Notes: generated by a model from the letters alone, not told the origin. A stretch of DNA of 39,912 bases from Aliicoccus persicus (GCF_900110815.1 NZ_FOIT01000002.1:1-39912), one strand, 5' to 3'. Positions 15,284 through 23,690 are shown, counted from the first letter of the stretch. Numbers and translations are program-made.

Positions 15284-16162
15284 TTATTTCTGAAATAACG
15301 TGACAAAATGCGCAGCACTTTGAGGTAGTGTCCGTGACTTTAACCAGATGATTGCTGACTTTGAAACGAGTGCCGTATCATCGATTGGAACGGTAAATAT
15401 ATTGTTATACGTTCTTGATGCAAGTGCAGTTTCAGGGACGATAGAAATCCCGACACCTTTCGCAACTAACGTCAACAACATTTCAACATCGGGACAGACA
15501 ACGCGTACGTCTGGTTCTACTTTTGCACGTTTAAATCCTTCAATGATTGTTTCATATTGGCCTGAACCACTCACTCGTTTAAGTAAAAGTAGCGGTAATG
15601 ATTCTAAATCCTGAGGTGTCACTTGGTTTTGTGGAAGAAGGTCTTTGTATGACTCATGTGCGACAACGACGTAACGTTCATCCGGTAGATGAACGATATC
15701 AAAATCATCGAGTTGAATCGGTAAGCGCACGATAGCAATGTCAATCTCTCTCGATTTTAATAACTCGGATAATCGATACGAATCCCCATCCCTTATGTCG
15801 AATGTAACACGTGGGAAATACTCTTGAAAGTGTGCGATTTTATCTGCCACATGTTTAAATGATGACTTCACCGAGCCGATGGCAAGTTGCCCTGAGACGC
15901 CTGATGCAGTAGCTGACACTTCGTTCATCACATCATCAAACATATCAAATAAAAGTGCTGCTTTTTCATGGAGCACATGCCCGGCTTGTGTCAATTCCAT
16001 CTGTCTACCGTTTCGTTCAAATAGTTTTACACCAAGTTCCGCTTCAAGCCCTTTTAAACTTTGACTTAGTGGTGGCTGTGCGATATGTAGCTTCTTTGCA
16101 GCTCGCGTAATCTGTCCTTCTTCTGCGATCGTATTAAAATATTTCAGCTGTCTCATATCCAT
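15284..16162 (-). CDS. LysR-family transcriptional regulator
   Basis: A 292-aa LysR regulator. The N-terminal winged helix (MRQLKYFNTIAEEGQITRAAKKLHIAQPPLSQSLKGLE) is followed by a periplasmic-binding-like effector domain (GVSGQLAIGSVKSSF, IDIAIVRLP, LESLPLLLL, VAKGVGISIVPE). It is divergent from hpaB, with 122 bp between the start codons, and upstream of the leftward operon, so it is the natural local regulator of both arms. The effector is probably an aromatic acid such as 4-hydroxyphenylacetate (inference). The ATG at 16162 has GAGG 13 bases upstream, which is long; the internal ATG at 16156 is an alternative. Confidence 0.92.
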   Translation of the reverse strand: MDMRQLKYFNTIAEEGQITRAAKKLHIAQPPLSQSLKGLEAELGVKLFERNGRQMELTQAGHVLHEKAALLFDMFDDVMNEVSATASGVSGQLAIGSVKSSFKHVADKIAHFQEYFPRVTFDIRDGDSYRLSELLKSREIDIAIVRLPIQLDDFDIVHLPDERYVVVAHESYKDLLPQNQVTPQDLESLPLLLLKRVSGSGQYETIIEGFKRAKVEPDVRVVCPDVEMLLTLVAKGVGISIVPETALASRTYNNIFTVPIDDTALVSKSAIIWLKSRTLPQSAAHFVTLFQK

Positions 16163-16183
16163 ATTATTATCATATCCTCAATA

Positions 16184-16217
16184 TATACTTTTGATATATT
16201 ATATATATTTTTAATAT
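16184..16217 (+). promoter_or_regulatory. LysR box candidate and hpaB promoter region
   Basis: TATACTTTTGATA (16184-16196) has the T-N11-A shape with flanking dyad symmetry (AATATAT on both sides). It overlaps a possible -35 (TTGATA, 16191) with TAATAT at 16212. The region is very AT-rich, so chance matches are likely. Confidence 0.35.
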
Positions 16218-16252
16218 GCATTATCAAATGGTACACTGTGGGTGACATATTT

Positions 16253-16266
16253 TGAAAGCGTTTTCT
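16253..16266. promoter_or_regulatory. cre-like site before hpaB
   Basis: TGAAAGCGTTTTCT matches the cre consensus except for the last base. It lies just ahead of the hpaB ribosome binding site, the same arrangement as in the leftward operon, and suggests shared catabolite repression. Confidence 0.6.
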
Positions 16267-16284
16267 ATAAAGAGGAGGGGCAAT

Positions 16285-17760
16285 ATGCCAGCAAAAACCG
16301 GTAAGCAATATATTGAGAGACTAAAGGCAGCAAACAACAATGTGTATCTACATGGTGAACGTGTGGAAGACGTGACGACGCATCCGAAGTTTAAAGGTGT
16401 TATCGAATCAATGGCAAAGCTGTATGACATGCAACACGACAACCCTGAAAAGATGTTGTATACATCACCAACGACTGGTGACAAAGTAAGCAAGACGTTC
16501 ATGGTGCCAGAAACGATTGAGCAGCTGATTGAACGCAGGGAAGCCATTATGGAATGGCAGAACTATACGAAAGGTCTGATGGGTCGTGCGCCGGATTACT
16601 TAAATGCAGAAGTGATGACAATGACAAAAGCATTTGAATTTTACGGCCAAGGAGAGAACAAACAGTTTGCAGAAAACGCGTTACGATATGCAGAATACGC
16701 ACGCGAAAATGATATTACACTAACGCACACGCTCATTCACCCACAGGTGAACCGTGCGAAGATTCAAGCAGAACAAGAAGATGCGAACATGGCACTTCAT
16801 GTCGTTGAGAAAAACGATGAGGGTGTTGTTGTCAGTGGGATTCGACTACTTGCAACCCAAGCTGCAATCACAGATGAGATATTCGTCTTCCCTTCGACCG
16901 TTGTGAAATCTGGTGCGAAAGATGATCCATATTCACTTGCTTTTGCAATCCCGAATAACACGGATGGTTTAAAGTTCTTCTCTCGTGAATCGTTTGTTTA
17001 TGGTGAGGGAGAAGCAAACTTTAACCATCCCGTCGGTTCTAAGTTTGAGGAAGGTGATGCGATCGTATCATTCGATCACGTCCTCGTACCGTGGGATAGG
17101 ATCTTTATCTTGGAAGATTCTGATTTGTGTAACAAAGCATTTGCAGAAACGAATGCCGTGACGCACATGACACATCAAGTTGTCGCGAAAGATATCGCTA
17201 AGACGGAGTTTTTACTTGGCGTGACGTTGAAGTTGATGGATTCAATTGGCATCGATGGGTTCCAGCACGTACAAGATAAGGGCACAGAAATCATGTTGAC
17301 GCTTGAGGCGATGAAGTCACATCTCTACAAAGCTGAGCACAATGCCAAGCTCGACAAATGGGGCATGATGACGCCGGACTTTGAAGCGCTAAATGCGGCG
17401 CGTAACTATTTTCCACGCGTCTATCCGCGCATGGCTGAAATATTGAGAATTTTAGGTGCATCTGGGCTCATGGGTATTCCGACGTATGAAGACTTTAACA
17501 ACCCTGAAATTGGTGCTCAGCTAAACCGCGCACTGCAAGGTAAAAATGTTGAAGGGTTCGAACGCGTACAGTTGTTCCGCCTCGCTTGGGATATGACGAT
17601 GAGTGCATTTGGTTCACGCCAAACGCATTACGAATACTATTTCTTTGGTGACCCTGTGAAGATGGGCATGGCTTACTTCAATCAATACGATAAAGAGCCG
17701 TTAATGAAATCGGTCGACGACTTCCTGGCATCACAAAATGTTAAACGACCGAATTTTTAA
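16285..17760 (+). CDS. hpaB: 4-hydroxyphenylacetate 3-monooxygenase, oxygenase component
   Basis: A 491-aa FADH2-dependent hydroxylase of the HpaB/PvcC family. It adds a hydroxyl to 4-hydroxyphenylacetate to give homoprotocatechuate, using reduced flavin from the next gene. The family features visible are KTGKQYIERL, VYLHGERVEDVTTHP, HTLIHPQVNRAK, ATQAAITDEIFVFP, FDHVLVPWDRIF and SGLMGIPTYEDF. The start MPAKTGKQ at 16285 has GAGGAGGGG upstream; a longer frame from 16252 runs through the cre site and is rejected. It is the first gene of the hpa operon, 16 bases before hpaC. Confidence 0.95.
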   Translation: MPAKTGKQYIERLKAANNNVYLHGERVEDVTTHPKFKGVIESMAKLYDMQHDNPEKMLYTSPTTGDKVSKTFMVPETIEQLIERREAIMEWQNYTKGLMGRAPDYLNAEVMTMTKAFEFYGQGENKQFAENALRYAEYARENDITLTHTLIHPQVNRAKIQAEQEDANMALHVVEKNDEGVVVSGIRLLATQAAITDEIFVFPSTVVKSGAKDDPYSLAFAIPNNTDGLKFFSRESFVYGEGEANFNHPVGSKFEEGDAIVSFDHVLVPWDRIFILEDSDLCNKAFAETNAVTHMTHQVVAKDIAKTEFLLGVTLKLMDSIGIDGFQHVQDKGTEIMLTLEAMKSHLYKAEHNAKLDKWGMMTPDFEALNAARNYFPRVYPRMAEILRILGASGLMGIPTYEDFNNPEIGAQLNRALQGKNVEGFERVQLFRLAWDMTMSAFGSRQTHYEYYFFGDPVKMGMAYFNQYDKEPLMKSVDDFLASQNVKRPNF

Positions 17761-17776
17761 TTGAGGAGTGATCTAT

Positions 17777-18247
17777 ATGGATCCAAGAGAATTTAGAAAT
17801 GCGATGGGACGCTTCGTCACGGGTGTGACAATCATTACAGCTGAAGACGATGCCGGAACACACGGTATGACAGCAAACGCATTTATGTCCGTGTCACTTG
17901 ATCCAAAGTTGATTACAGTGTCGATCGATAACAAAGCGAATATGCTCGGTCGCGTGCGTAACGCTGGAAAATTTGCAGTCAACATTTTATGTAATCATCA
18001 GCAAGATGTTTCCATGCACTTCGCCAAACAATTGTTAAAGGAAGAACCGATAGAGTTTGGTGAGCTCAGCGGTGTGCCAATTATTAATAACGCACTGACG
18101 AATGTCGTCTGCGATGTCGAACGAGAAATTGAGCTTGGCGATCACACATTATTTGTCGGCGCAGTCAAAGACATCGTCATGAACGAAGGGCGACCATTAA
18201 CATTTTACAGCGGTCAATACGGCCAGTACGAAGTACCAAACGATTAA
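17777..18247 (+). CDS. hpaC: flavin reductase, HpaC component
   Basis: A 156-aa flavin-reductase-like protein (FMN-binding split barrel): FRNAMGRFVTGVTIITA, GMTANAFMSVSLDPKLITVSID, FAVNILCNHQQDVSMHFA, HTLFVGAVKDI. It supplies reduced flavin to HpaB. The ATG at 17777 has GAGGAG 8 bases upstream; the GTG at 17768 overlaps that site and is rejected. The adjacency to hpaB fixes the role. Confidence 0.93.
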   Translation: MDPREFRNAMGRFVTGVTIITAEDDAGTHGMTANAFMSVSLDPKLITVSIDNKANMLGRVRNAGKFAVNILCNHQQDVSMHFAKQLLKEEPIEFGELSGVPIINNALTNVVCDVEREIELGDHTLFVGAVKDIVMNEGRPLTFYSGQYGQYEVPND

Positions 18248-18260
18248 AGGAGTGAACCAT

Positions 18261-19757
18261 GTGTCAGAACAACACAACACACTGATAAAAGACTTATCAA
18301 CCGTTTTGCACTACATCGATGGTGAATTTGTTGCCTCAAAAAGTGGAGAAACATTTGAAAACATCAGTCCGTTTACGAATGAAAGTATGAATGATGTCTC
18401 TGCTGGTCAAAGCGATGATATTGACCGTGCTGTGCAAGCTGCAGAAGCAGCTTTTAAAGGTGAATGGGGTCAGATGAAACTTGAAGAGCGACTCTCTTAT
18501 ATATATAAAATTGGTGACTTGATTGAAGCAGAAGTTGAAGAAATTGCCTCGCTCGAGTCCTTGGATACTGGGTTGCCAATCCGACAGACACGGAAGATGG
18601 TCTCACGTGCTGCACTTAATTTCCGATTCTATGCCGATCAAGTGAAAAATCTGATGTTCGGTGAAGTTTATCCTGTAGATGATGAATTTGTAAACTACAC
18701 GACGAGAACACCTGTTGGTGTTGCGGGACTTATCACACCATGGAATGCACCGTTCATGCTTGAAACATGGAAGATTGCACCGGCGCTTGCGACAGGAAAT
18801 ACAGTTGTATTGAAGCCGGCAGAATGGTCACCACTATCAGCAAACCGCATTGCGGAAGTGATCGACCGTGCAGGATTACCAAAAGGTGTATTTAATGTGG
18901 TGCACGGCATCGGCGAAGTTGCAGGCGATGCACTCGTTAAACACAAGGGTGTTAAGCTCATCTCATTTACTGGTGAGACAAAGACGGGATCATTAATCAT
19001 GAAGCATGGTGCGGATACATTGAAGCGATTCTCAATGGAGCTCGGTGGTAAGAGTCCGATTATCGTGTTTGACGATGCAGACTTTGACCGTGCGCTCGAT
19101 GCAGTCGTATGGGGAATCTTCTCGTTTAATGGCGAGCGCTGCACAGCGAACTCAAGACTGTTTGTTCATGAAAATATATATGATGACTTTATGGCTGCCG
19201 TAAAAGAACGTGTCGGTAATATTAAAGTCGGAGATCCATTAGATGACGCAACTGAAGTCGGTCCACTCATCAAAACTGAGCACTTCGAAAATGTGAAAAG
19301 TTATATTGAACTTGCGAAAGAAGAAGGCTGTGACGTCATTCAAGGTGATGTACCGGAATCGATGTCACGCGGTAACTTCGTACCGCCGACGTTACTCATC
19401 GGTGCAGAGAGTCATATGCGCGTCGTTCAAGAAGAAATTTTCGGTCCTGTCATGGCCATCTTGTCATTTACCGATGAGGAAGATGTTGTGCGTCAGGCAA
19501 ATGACGTTGAATATGGTTTAGCGGGATATGTGTGGACCAACAACTTGGCGCGTGGACATCGTGTCGCACAAGCAATTGATGCTGGGATGCTTTGGGTAAA
19601 TTCTCAGAATGTCCGTGACTTGCGCACACCATTCGGTGGTGCAAAAAATAGCGGTATCGGACGTGAAGGCGGCTACTATGCCTTTGATTTCTATACCGAA
19701 ATAAAAATTATCCACGTGGCGATTGGGGATCACCACATCCCTCAGTTTGGTAAATAG
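18261..19757 (+). CDS. hpaE: 5-carboxymethyl-2-hydroxymuconate semialdehyde dehydrogenase
   Basis: A 498-aa NAD(P)-dependent aldehyde dehydrogenase. It has a TPWNAPF region, the FTGETKTG cofactor loop, the general base in ELGGKSP and the catalytic Cys294 in FNGERCTANSR. By family closeness (SEQHNTL..., DFYTEIK) and position it is HpaE, oxidising the ring-cleavage aldehyde to 5-carboxymethyl-2-hydroxymuconate. The GTG at 18261 is chosen: AAAGGAG lies 8 bases before it, while the ATG at 18259 is out of frame. It is 13 bases after hpaC. Aldehyde dehydrogenase is certain; the substrate comes from context. Confidence 0.92.
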   Translation: MSEQHNTLIKDLSTVLHYIDGEFVASKSGETFENISPFTNESMNDVSAGQSDDIDRAVQAAEAAFKGEWGQMKLEERLSYIYKIGDLIEAEVEEIASLESLDTGLPIRQTRKMVSRAALNFRFYADQVKNLMFGEVYPVDDEFVNYTTRTPVGVAGLITPWNAPFMLETWKIAPALATGNTVVLKPAEWSPLSANRIAEVIDRAGLPKGVFNVVHGIGEVAGDALVKHKGVKLISFTGETKTGSLIMKHGADTLKRFSMELGGKSPIIVFDDADFDRALDAVVWGIFSFNGERCTANSRLFVHENIYDDFMAAVKERVGNIKVGDPLDDATEVGPLIKTEHFENVKSYIELAKEEGCDVIQGDVPESMSRGNFVPPTLLIGAESHMRVVQEEIFGPVMAILSFTDEEDVVRQANDVEYGLAGYVWTNNLARGHRVAQAIDAGMLWVNSQNVRDLRTPFGGAKNSGIGREGGYYAFDFYTEIKIIHVAIGDHHIPQFGK

Positions 19758-19767
19758 GAGGGATACT

Positions 19768-20748
19768 ATGGATTTTAATGTAATGCGTACCGGTCGTGCT
19801 GTATTACATGTGACTGACCTTGAAGCTTCACGTGCGTTTTACGATGCGCTCGGATTCATTGAGACCGCAAGTGATGATGAGAATATATATTTCCGTGCGA
19901 TTGAAGACTTTGCTCACCACTGCTTGCATTTAAAGTTAGGCGATATACCTGCAGTGGAAACGATTAGTTACAAAGTCGGATCAGAAGAATGTCTCGATGA
20001 ATTACACACGTTATTTGTTGACCATGACCGAAATGTCAAATGGATGGAAAAAGGCACACAAGTCGGTATTGGCCGGACACTACGTGTAGAAGAAGTTTCT
20101 GGCATGACGATAGAATTTTATTTTGAGATGGAACATGTCGAACGCATGATGCAAAAGTTCCATCTGCACAAAGGCGCAAAAGTTCAGCGCATCGACCATT
20201 TTAACTGTGCAGTACCGGATGTAGACAAAGCGTATGATTACTATATTCATGAACTTGGCTTTAAATGTTCTGAATTCACTTCGATCAAAGGATCTGAACA
20301 TATTTGGGCGGCTTGGCTACATCGCAAGCCAGGCGTGCATGACGTTGCGTTTATGAATGCCGTCGGTCCGAGACTTCACCATATTGGATTTTGGCTGAAG
20401 GATCCGATGAGTCTCATTGATTGCTGTGATTACTTAGCAGCAGCAGGATATCGAGATTCGATTGAACGCGGACCAGGACGCCACGGGTTGTCCAACGCAT
20501 TTTTCTTATATTTACGTGACCCAGATGGGCATAGAATAGAGCTTTACAACGGTGACTATTACACAGGTGACTTTGATAACCAACCGATCGAATGGGATCT
20601 TGATGACCCTGCCCGACAAACTTTCTGGGGCCATGAAGCACCGGATAGTTGGTTCAATGAAGCATCTACCCTACTCGATTTAAATGGAAATGTCGTGCCC
20701 GTAAGCGAACCGAAACTAGCAAAAATAAAGCCAAATACAATCATTTAA
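19768..20748 (+). CDS. hpaD: homoprotocatechuate 2,3-dioxygenase
   Basis: A 326-aa type I (VOC-fold) extradiol dioxygenase. The metal ligands are apparent: His144 (RIDHFNCAV), His205 (GPRLHHIGFW) and Glu258 (DGHRIELYNGDYYTG), with spacing like the Brevibacterium fuscum enzyme. It opens the ring of 3,4-dihydroxyphenylacetate next to the hydroxyls. The ATG at 19768 has AGGAGGG upstream; the frame continues into the hpaE end, which is ignored. This is the VOC-type enzyme, unlike the LigB-type HpaD of E. coli. Confidence 0.93.
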   Translation: MDFNVMRTGRAVLHVTDLEASRAFYDALGFIETASDDENIYFRAIEDFAHHCLHLKLGDIPAVETISYKVGSEECLDELHTLFVDHDRNVKWMEKGTQVGIGRTLRVEEVSGMTIEFYFEMEHVERMMQKFHLHKGAKVQRIDHFNCAVPDVDKAYDYYIHELGFKCSEFTSIKGSEHIWAAWLHRKPGVHDVAFMNAVGPRLHHIGFWLKDPMSLIDCCDYLAAAGYRDSIERGPGRHGLSNAFFLYLRDPDGHRIELYNGDYYTGDFDNQPIEWDLDDPARQTFWGHEAPDSWFNEASTLLDLNGNVVPVSEPKLAKIKPNTII

Positions 20749-20763
20749 TTGGAGTGAATGCAT

Positions 20764-21672
20764 GTGAGTACAGACTATAGTGAAATTAAAGATAAACTGC
20801 GCGGATCAATTTGCCCAGTTATCACACCGTTCAAAGCAAATGGTGACATTGATTTTGAAAAACAGCGAGACTTAATCAACTTTCAAATAGAAAATGGATC
20901 TCATGGAATCTCTGTGACAGGAACAAGCGGAGAACCGAGTTCACTAACCGTTGAAGAGCGCGTTCAAGTGATGGAAAATGCGATGCAAGTTATCGATGGT
21001 CGCGTATCCTTTGCACCAGGTACAGGTTCAGTCAATCACGAAGAAACTCTATATTTAACAAAAAAAGCAAAAGAGATGGGTGCAGATGCTGCAATGGTCA
21101 TCGTCCCTTACTACAACAAACCGAACCAAGACGCATTGTACAAACACTTTAAACTAGTTGCAGATGCGGTCGATATTCCAATCATCATCTATAATATTCC
21201 AGGACGTACTGCCGTGAACATGGAAGTGTCCACGATGGCTCGCTTGGCAAAAGATTGTAATAACATTATCGGGGTGAAAGAGAGTAACAAAGACTTCGAA
21301 CACGTGAATCGAGTGTTGAAATATTGTGGTCGTGACTTTCTATTATTCTCAGGTATCGAGTTGTTATGCTATCCGATGCTGTCAATCGGTGGCGCAGGTT
21401 CAATTAGTGCAACAGCAAACGTTGAGCCGAAGCTCGTCGCAGAGATGCACGATGCATATTTTGCGGGCGACATCGAACGTGCACGTGACCTACACTTTCA
21501 GTTGATTAACTTGAACGACATACTATTGGCCGACACGAACCCTGCACCTGTTAAAGCAGCATTAGGCATGATGGGTATGATTGAACCCGTTTTACGCATG
21601 CCAATGGATGTACCAAAAAAAGAAATACAAGATAAAATTCGAGCTGTACTAAAAGACTATGGAAAGATTTAA
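20764..21672 (+). CDS. DapA-family aldolase, putative hydratase-aldolase of the hpa route
   Basis: A 302-aa class I (Schiff base) aldolase of the dihydrodipicolinate synthase superfamily. Tyr143 (IIYNIPGRT) and Lys172 (GVKESNKD) are the expected catalytic pair. The GTSGEPSSL loop replaces the GTTGES loop of true DapA. The GTG at 20764 is used because GGAG lies 9 bases upstream; the ATG at 20758 is too close. It lies between hpaD and hpaG1, so it should act on a ring-cleavage product and release pyruvate and succinate semialdehyde in place of HpaI. Because HpaH is missing, it may also hydrate 2-oxohept-3-enedioate, as NahE-type hydratase-aldolases do for their substrates (inference). Confidence 0.85.
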   Translation: MSTDYSEIKDKLRGSICPVITPFKANGDIDFEKQRDLINFQIENGSHGISVTGTSGEPSSLTVEERVQVMENAMQVIDGRVSFAPGTGSVNHEETLYLTKKAKEMGADAAMVIVPYYNKPNQDALYKHFKLVADAVDIPIIIYNIPGRTAVNMEVSTMARLAKDCNNIIGVKESNKDFEHVNRVLKYCGRDFLLFSGIELLCYPMLSIGGAGSISATANVEPKLVAEMHDAYFAGDIERARDLHFQLINLNDILLADTNPAPVKAALGMMGMIEPVLRMPMDVPKKEIQDKIRAVLKDYGKI

Positions 21673-21692
21673 ATTGACGAGGAGTGAGACGG

Positions 21693-22340
21693 ATGAACGT
21701 CGCAGAAATCGGCACTGTATACGGTACGCTACTAAATTTTAAAGGTGCGTATGATGCACTCGAACCACAAATGCATGATGAACCGTATAAAGCACCACCG
21801 AAAGCACCCGTTTTTTACATTAAACCGAAGAATACATTTGCGAGTGACGGAGACGTTATTGAGAAGCCTGTGGATGAGGCAATTGTGATGGGCGGTACGA
21901 TTGGTGTCGTCATGGGACAGAATGCGAGTCGAGTCGCACGTGACGAGGCGATGGCGTACGTTGCAGGGTTCGTTGTGGCAAATGATGTCGCCATCGCGCA
22001 CGATAACTTCTTCAGACCCGCTTACCCCAAACGTGCGCGGGATGGCTTTTTGCCACTAGGTGATTACAAAGATAAGTCAGAGATCCATGACATTAACAAT
22101 TTAGAAATTCAAATATTCATCAATGACGAAATCACACAAATATCAATATTATCTGACCTCATCCGTGATATCCCGACACTCATCCAAGATGCTTCTGAAT
22201 TTATGACATTATCCGCTGGAGATATTCTTCTCGTCGGAACGGATACAAATGCGCCATCAGCTGAGCCCAGAGATACTGTCAGAGTAGTCGTCCCTGGAAT
22301 CGGTACATTAGAAAACACAATTGGAGGTGGCAGACAATGA
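21693..22340 (+). CDS. hpaG1: HpaG1, N-terminal-half homologue (FAH superfamily)
   Basis: A 215-aa fumarylacetoacetate-hydrolase-superfamily protein corresponding to the N-terminal half of E. coli HpaG (PYKAPPKAPVFYIKPKNT, AYVAGFVVANDV, FFRPAYPKRARDGFLPLG). It should work in the decarboxylation/isomerisation of the carboxymethyl-hydroxymuconate-derived oxoacid, together with HpaG2. The ATG at 21693 has GAGGAG upstream. It overlaps hpaG2 by ATGA, so the two are made in a fixed ratio. In E. coli the halves are fused in one chain; here they are separate. Confidence 0.9.
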   Translation: MNVAEIGTVYGTLLNFKGAYDALEPQMHDEPYKAPPKAPVFYIKPKNTFASDGDVIEKPVDEAIVMGGTIGVVMGQNASRVARDEAMAYVAGFVVANDVAIAHDNFFRPAYPKRARDGFLPLGDYKDKSEIHDINNLEIQIFINDEITQISILSDLIRDIPTLIQDASEFMTLSAGDILLVGTDTNAPSAEPRDTVRVVVPGIGTLENTIGGGRQ

Positions 22341-23095
22341 AACATGCAATCATTTCCTACAAAGGACAAATATACAATGCCACAACCAACGATGAATCAA
22401 TCTTACAACTAGAAAATGGTGAATCAGTTTCAGTCGATGATGTGCAGTTTTTACCTCCGGTTAAACCACACACGATTTTCACTCTCGGACTAAATTATGC
22501 CGACCATGCGGCTGAGTTATCATTCAAAGAAGCACCAAAAGAGCCACTCGTCTTTTTAAAAGGACCGAACACACTCATCGGTCACAAAGAAAAAACAATT
22601 CGACCAATCGATGTTGAATTTATGCACTATGAGTGTGAGCTTGCAGTCGTTATCGGTAAACAAGGCAAACACATCAAAGCTGAAGACGCATATGACTATA
22701 TCAAAGGTTACACTGTCGCCAATGACTACGCCATTCGTGATTATCTGGAAAACTATTACCGACCGAACTTACGGACTAAAAATCGCGATACGTGTACACC
22801 TATCGGCCCCTACTTTGTCGATAAAAATGACATACCCGACCCGATGAACTTAACGCTCACGACAACAGTTAACGGCGAAGTCGTCCAGACCGGTTCAACG
22901 AAAGATATGATTTTCTCCATTTCCTATCTGATCGAATACTTGAGCAGCTTCATGACATTAAATGAAGGTGACATTCTGTTAACCGGGACACCTAAAGGTT
23001 CTGTCGATACAAACCACGGTGATGTTGTCCAGACCGAAGTCGAAGGTGTCGGTCGTCTTGAAAATACGATTATTGCACCTCGATGGGAGGCATAA
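22337..23095 (+). CDS. hpaG2: HpaG2, C-terminal-half homologue (FAH superfamily)
   Basis: A 252-aa FAH-superfamily enzyme, strongly like the C-terminal half of E. coli HpaG (GLNYADHAAELSFK, EPLVFLKGPNT, EFMHYECELAVVIGK, NDYAIRDYLENYYRPNLR, EGDILLTGTPKG). The acidic metal-binding set (His-Glu-x-Glu type, HYECE) is present. It catalyses 5-oxopent-3-ene-1,2,5-tricarboxylate decarboxylation and/or the following isomerisation. It is coupled to hpaG1 by overlap and ends just inside the ribosome binding site of hpaF. Confidence 0.93.
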   Translation: MKHAIISYKGQIYNATTNDESILQLENGESVSVDDVQFLPPVKPHTIFTLGLNYADHAAELSFKEAPKEPLVFLKGPNTLIGHKEKTIRPIDVEFMHYECELAVVIGKQGKHIKAEDAYDYIKGYTVANDYAIRDYLENYYRPNLRTKNRDTCTPIGPYFVDKNDIPDPMNLTLTTTVNGEVVQTGSTKDMIFSISYLIEYLSSFMTLNEGDILLTGTPKGSVDTNHGDVVQTEVEGVGRLENTIIAPRWEA

Positions 23096-23097
23096 TT

Positions 23098-23475
23098 ATG
23101 CCACATCTATACATCGAATATACAGACAACTTGGACATCGATATCACGCGCCTACTCTCAGTCAGCCAAAAAGCATTGCTTGAGTTTCCAGATATCATTC
23201 CTGTCGGTGGCCTTCGCATCCGTGCAGTAAAGCATACCGACTATATCATTGCAGATGGTCAGGCAAACGACGGTTTTGTTCATTTAATATTAAAGCTCGG
23301 GGCTGGCCGTACCGATCAAGTTAAGGACGAAATTACGCAACATCTATTTGATGCTGTGTCGAACGCGTTAGATGAAATATTCGATTCACAATCCATTGCC
23401 CTGAGCTTGGAACTTCATGAATTCACCCATCCGACTTTAAAACGAAACAACATTCACGCGCGTTTCAAAAAATAA
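23098..23475 (+). CDS. hpaF: 5-carboxymethyl-2-hydroxymuconate delta-isomerase
   Basis: A 125-aa tautomerase-superfamily protein. After removal of Met, Pro1 (MPHLYIEYTDN) is the catalytic base, as in CHMI. LRIRAVKHTDYIIADG and FVHLILKLGAGR support the family. The start at 23098 is set by GGGAGG 10 bases upstream and by the need for Pro at position 2; the frame from 23083 is rejected. It is the last gene of the hpa operon. No terminator is obvious before the T-box promoter at 23485. Confidence 0.92.
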   Translation: MPHLYIEYTDNLDIDITRLLSVSQKALLEFPDIIPVGGLRIRAVKHTDYIIADGQANDGFVHLILKLGAGRTDQVKDEITQHLFDAVSNALDEIFDSQSIALSLELHEFTHPTLKRNNIHARFKK

Positions 23476-23484
23476 ATTGTGTGC

Positions 23485-23490
23485 TATAAT
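23485..23490 (+). promoter_or_regulatory. -10 box of the argS T-box transcript
   Basis: A perfect TATAAT, with a weak -35 (TTTCAA) at 23463 inside the end of hpaF. The transcript would start near 23497, about 207 bases before argS. Confidence 0.55.
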
Positions 23491-23496
23491 AATTTT

Positions 23497-23690
23497 AATA
23501 TCATATTCAAGTAAAAGAGTAATTTGATCAGATAGCATAGCGAGCTGGGGTTGGTGGGAGCCTGGTGTATGTGTTCAAATGAACCGCATTACAACGATTC
23601 GGTGGCAACACCGTTAACAATTTGAGTTAATTTTAGAGTGGTACCGTGAGTAGCTCACCTCTTATATAGAGGTGGGTTATTTTTATTTTT
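23497..23690 (+). promoter_or_regulatory. T-box riboswitch upstream of argS
   Basis: A tRNA-sensing leader. The stem I apical part (AGCGAGCTGGGGTTGGTGGGAGCC, 23539-23562) carries the GGTG-type loop. The T-box sequence AGAGTGGTACCGTG lies at 23634-23647, and a terminator hairpin (ACCTC...GAGGT plus T-run) at about 23657-23690. A stem III-like hairpin CGGTGGCAACACCG lies at 23600-23613. CGC at 23585-23587 followed by A is a plausible arginine specifier codon. Uncharged tRNA-Arg should favour read-through into argS. Confidence 0.88.

Noticed and set aside
18695-19144. Minus-strand frame of 149 aa inside hpaE
   Set aside because: Codon shadow of a confident aldehyde dehydrogenase gene.
20764-21672. 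Lysine-biosynthesis DapA
   Set aside because: The substrate loop differs (GTSGEP) and the gene sits inside the hpa operon with tight spacing; a catabolic aldolase is more likely.
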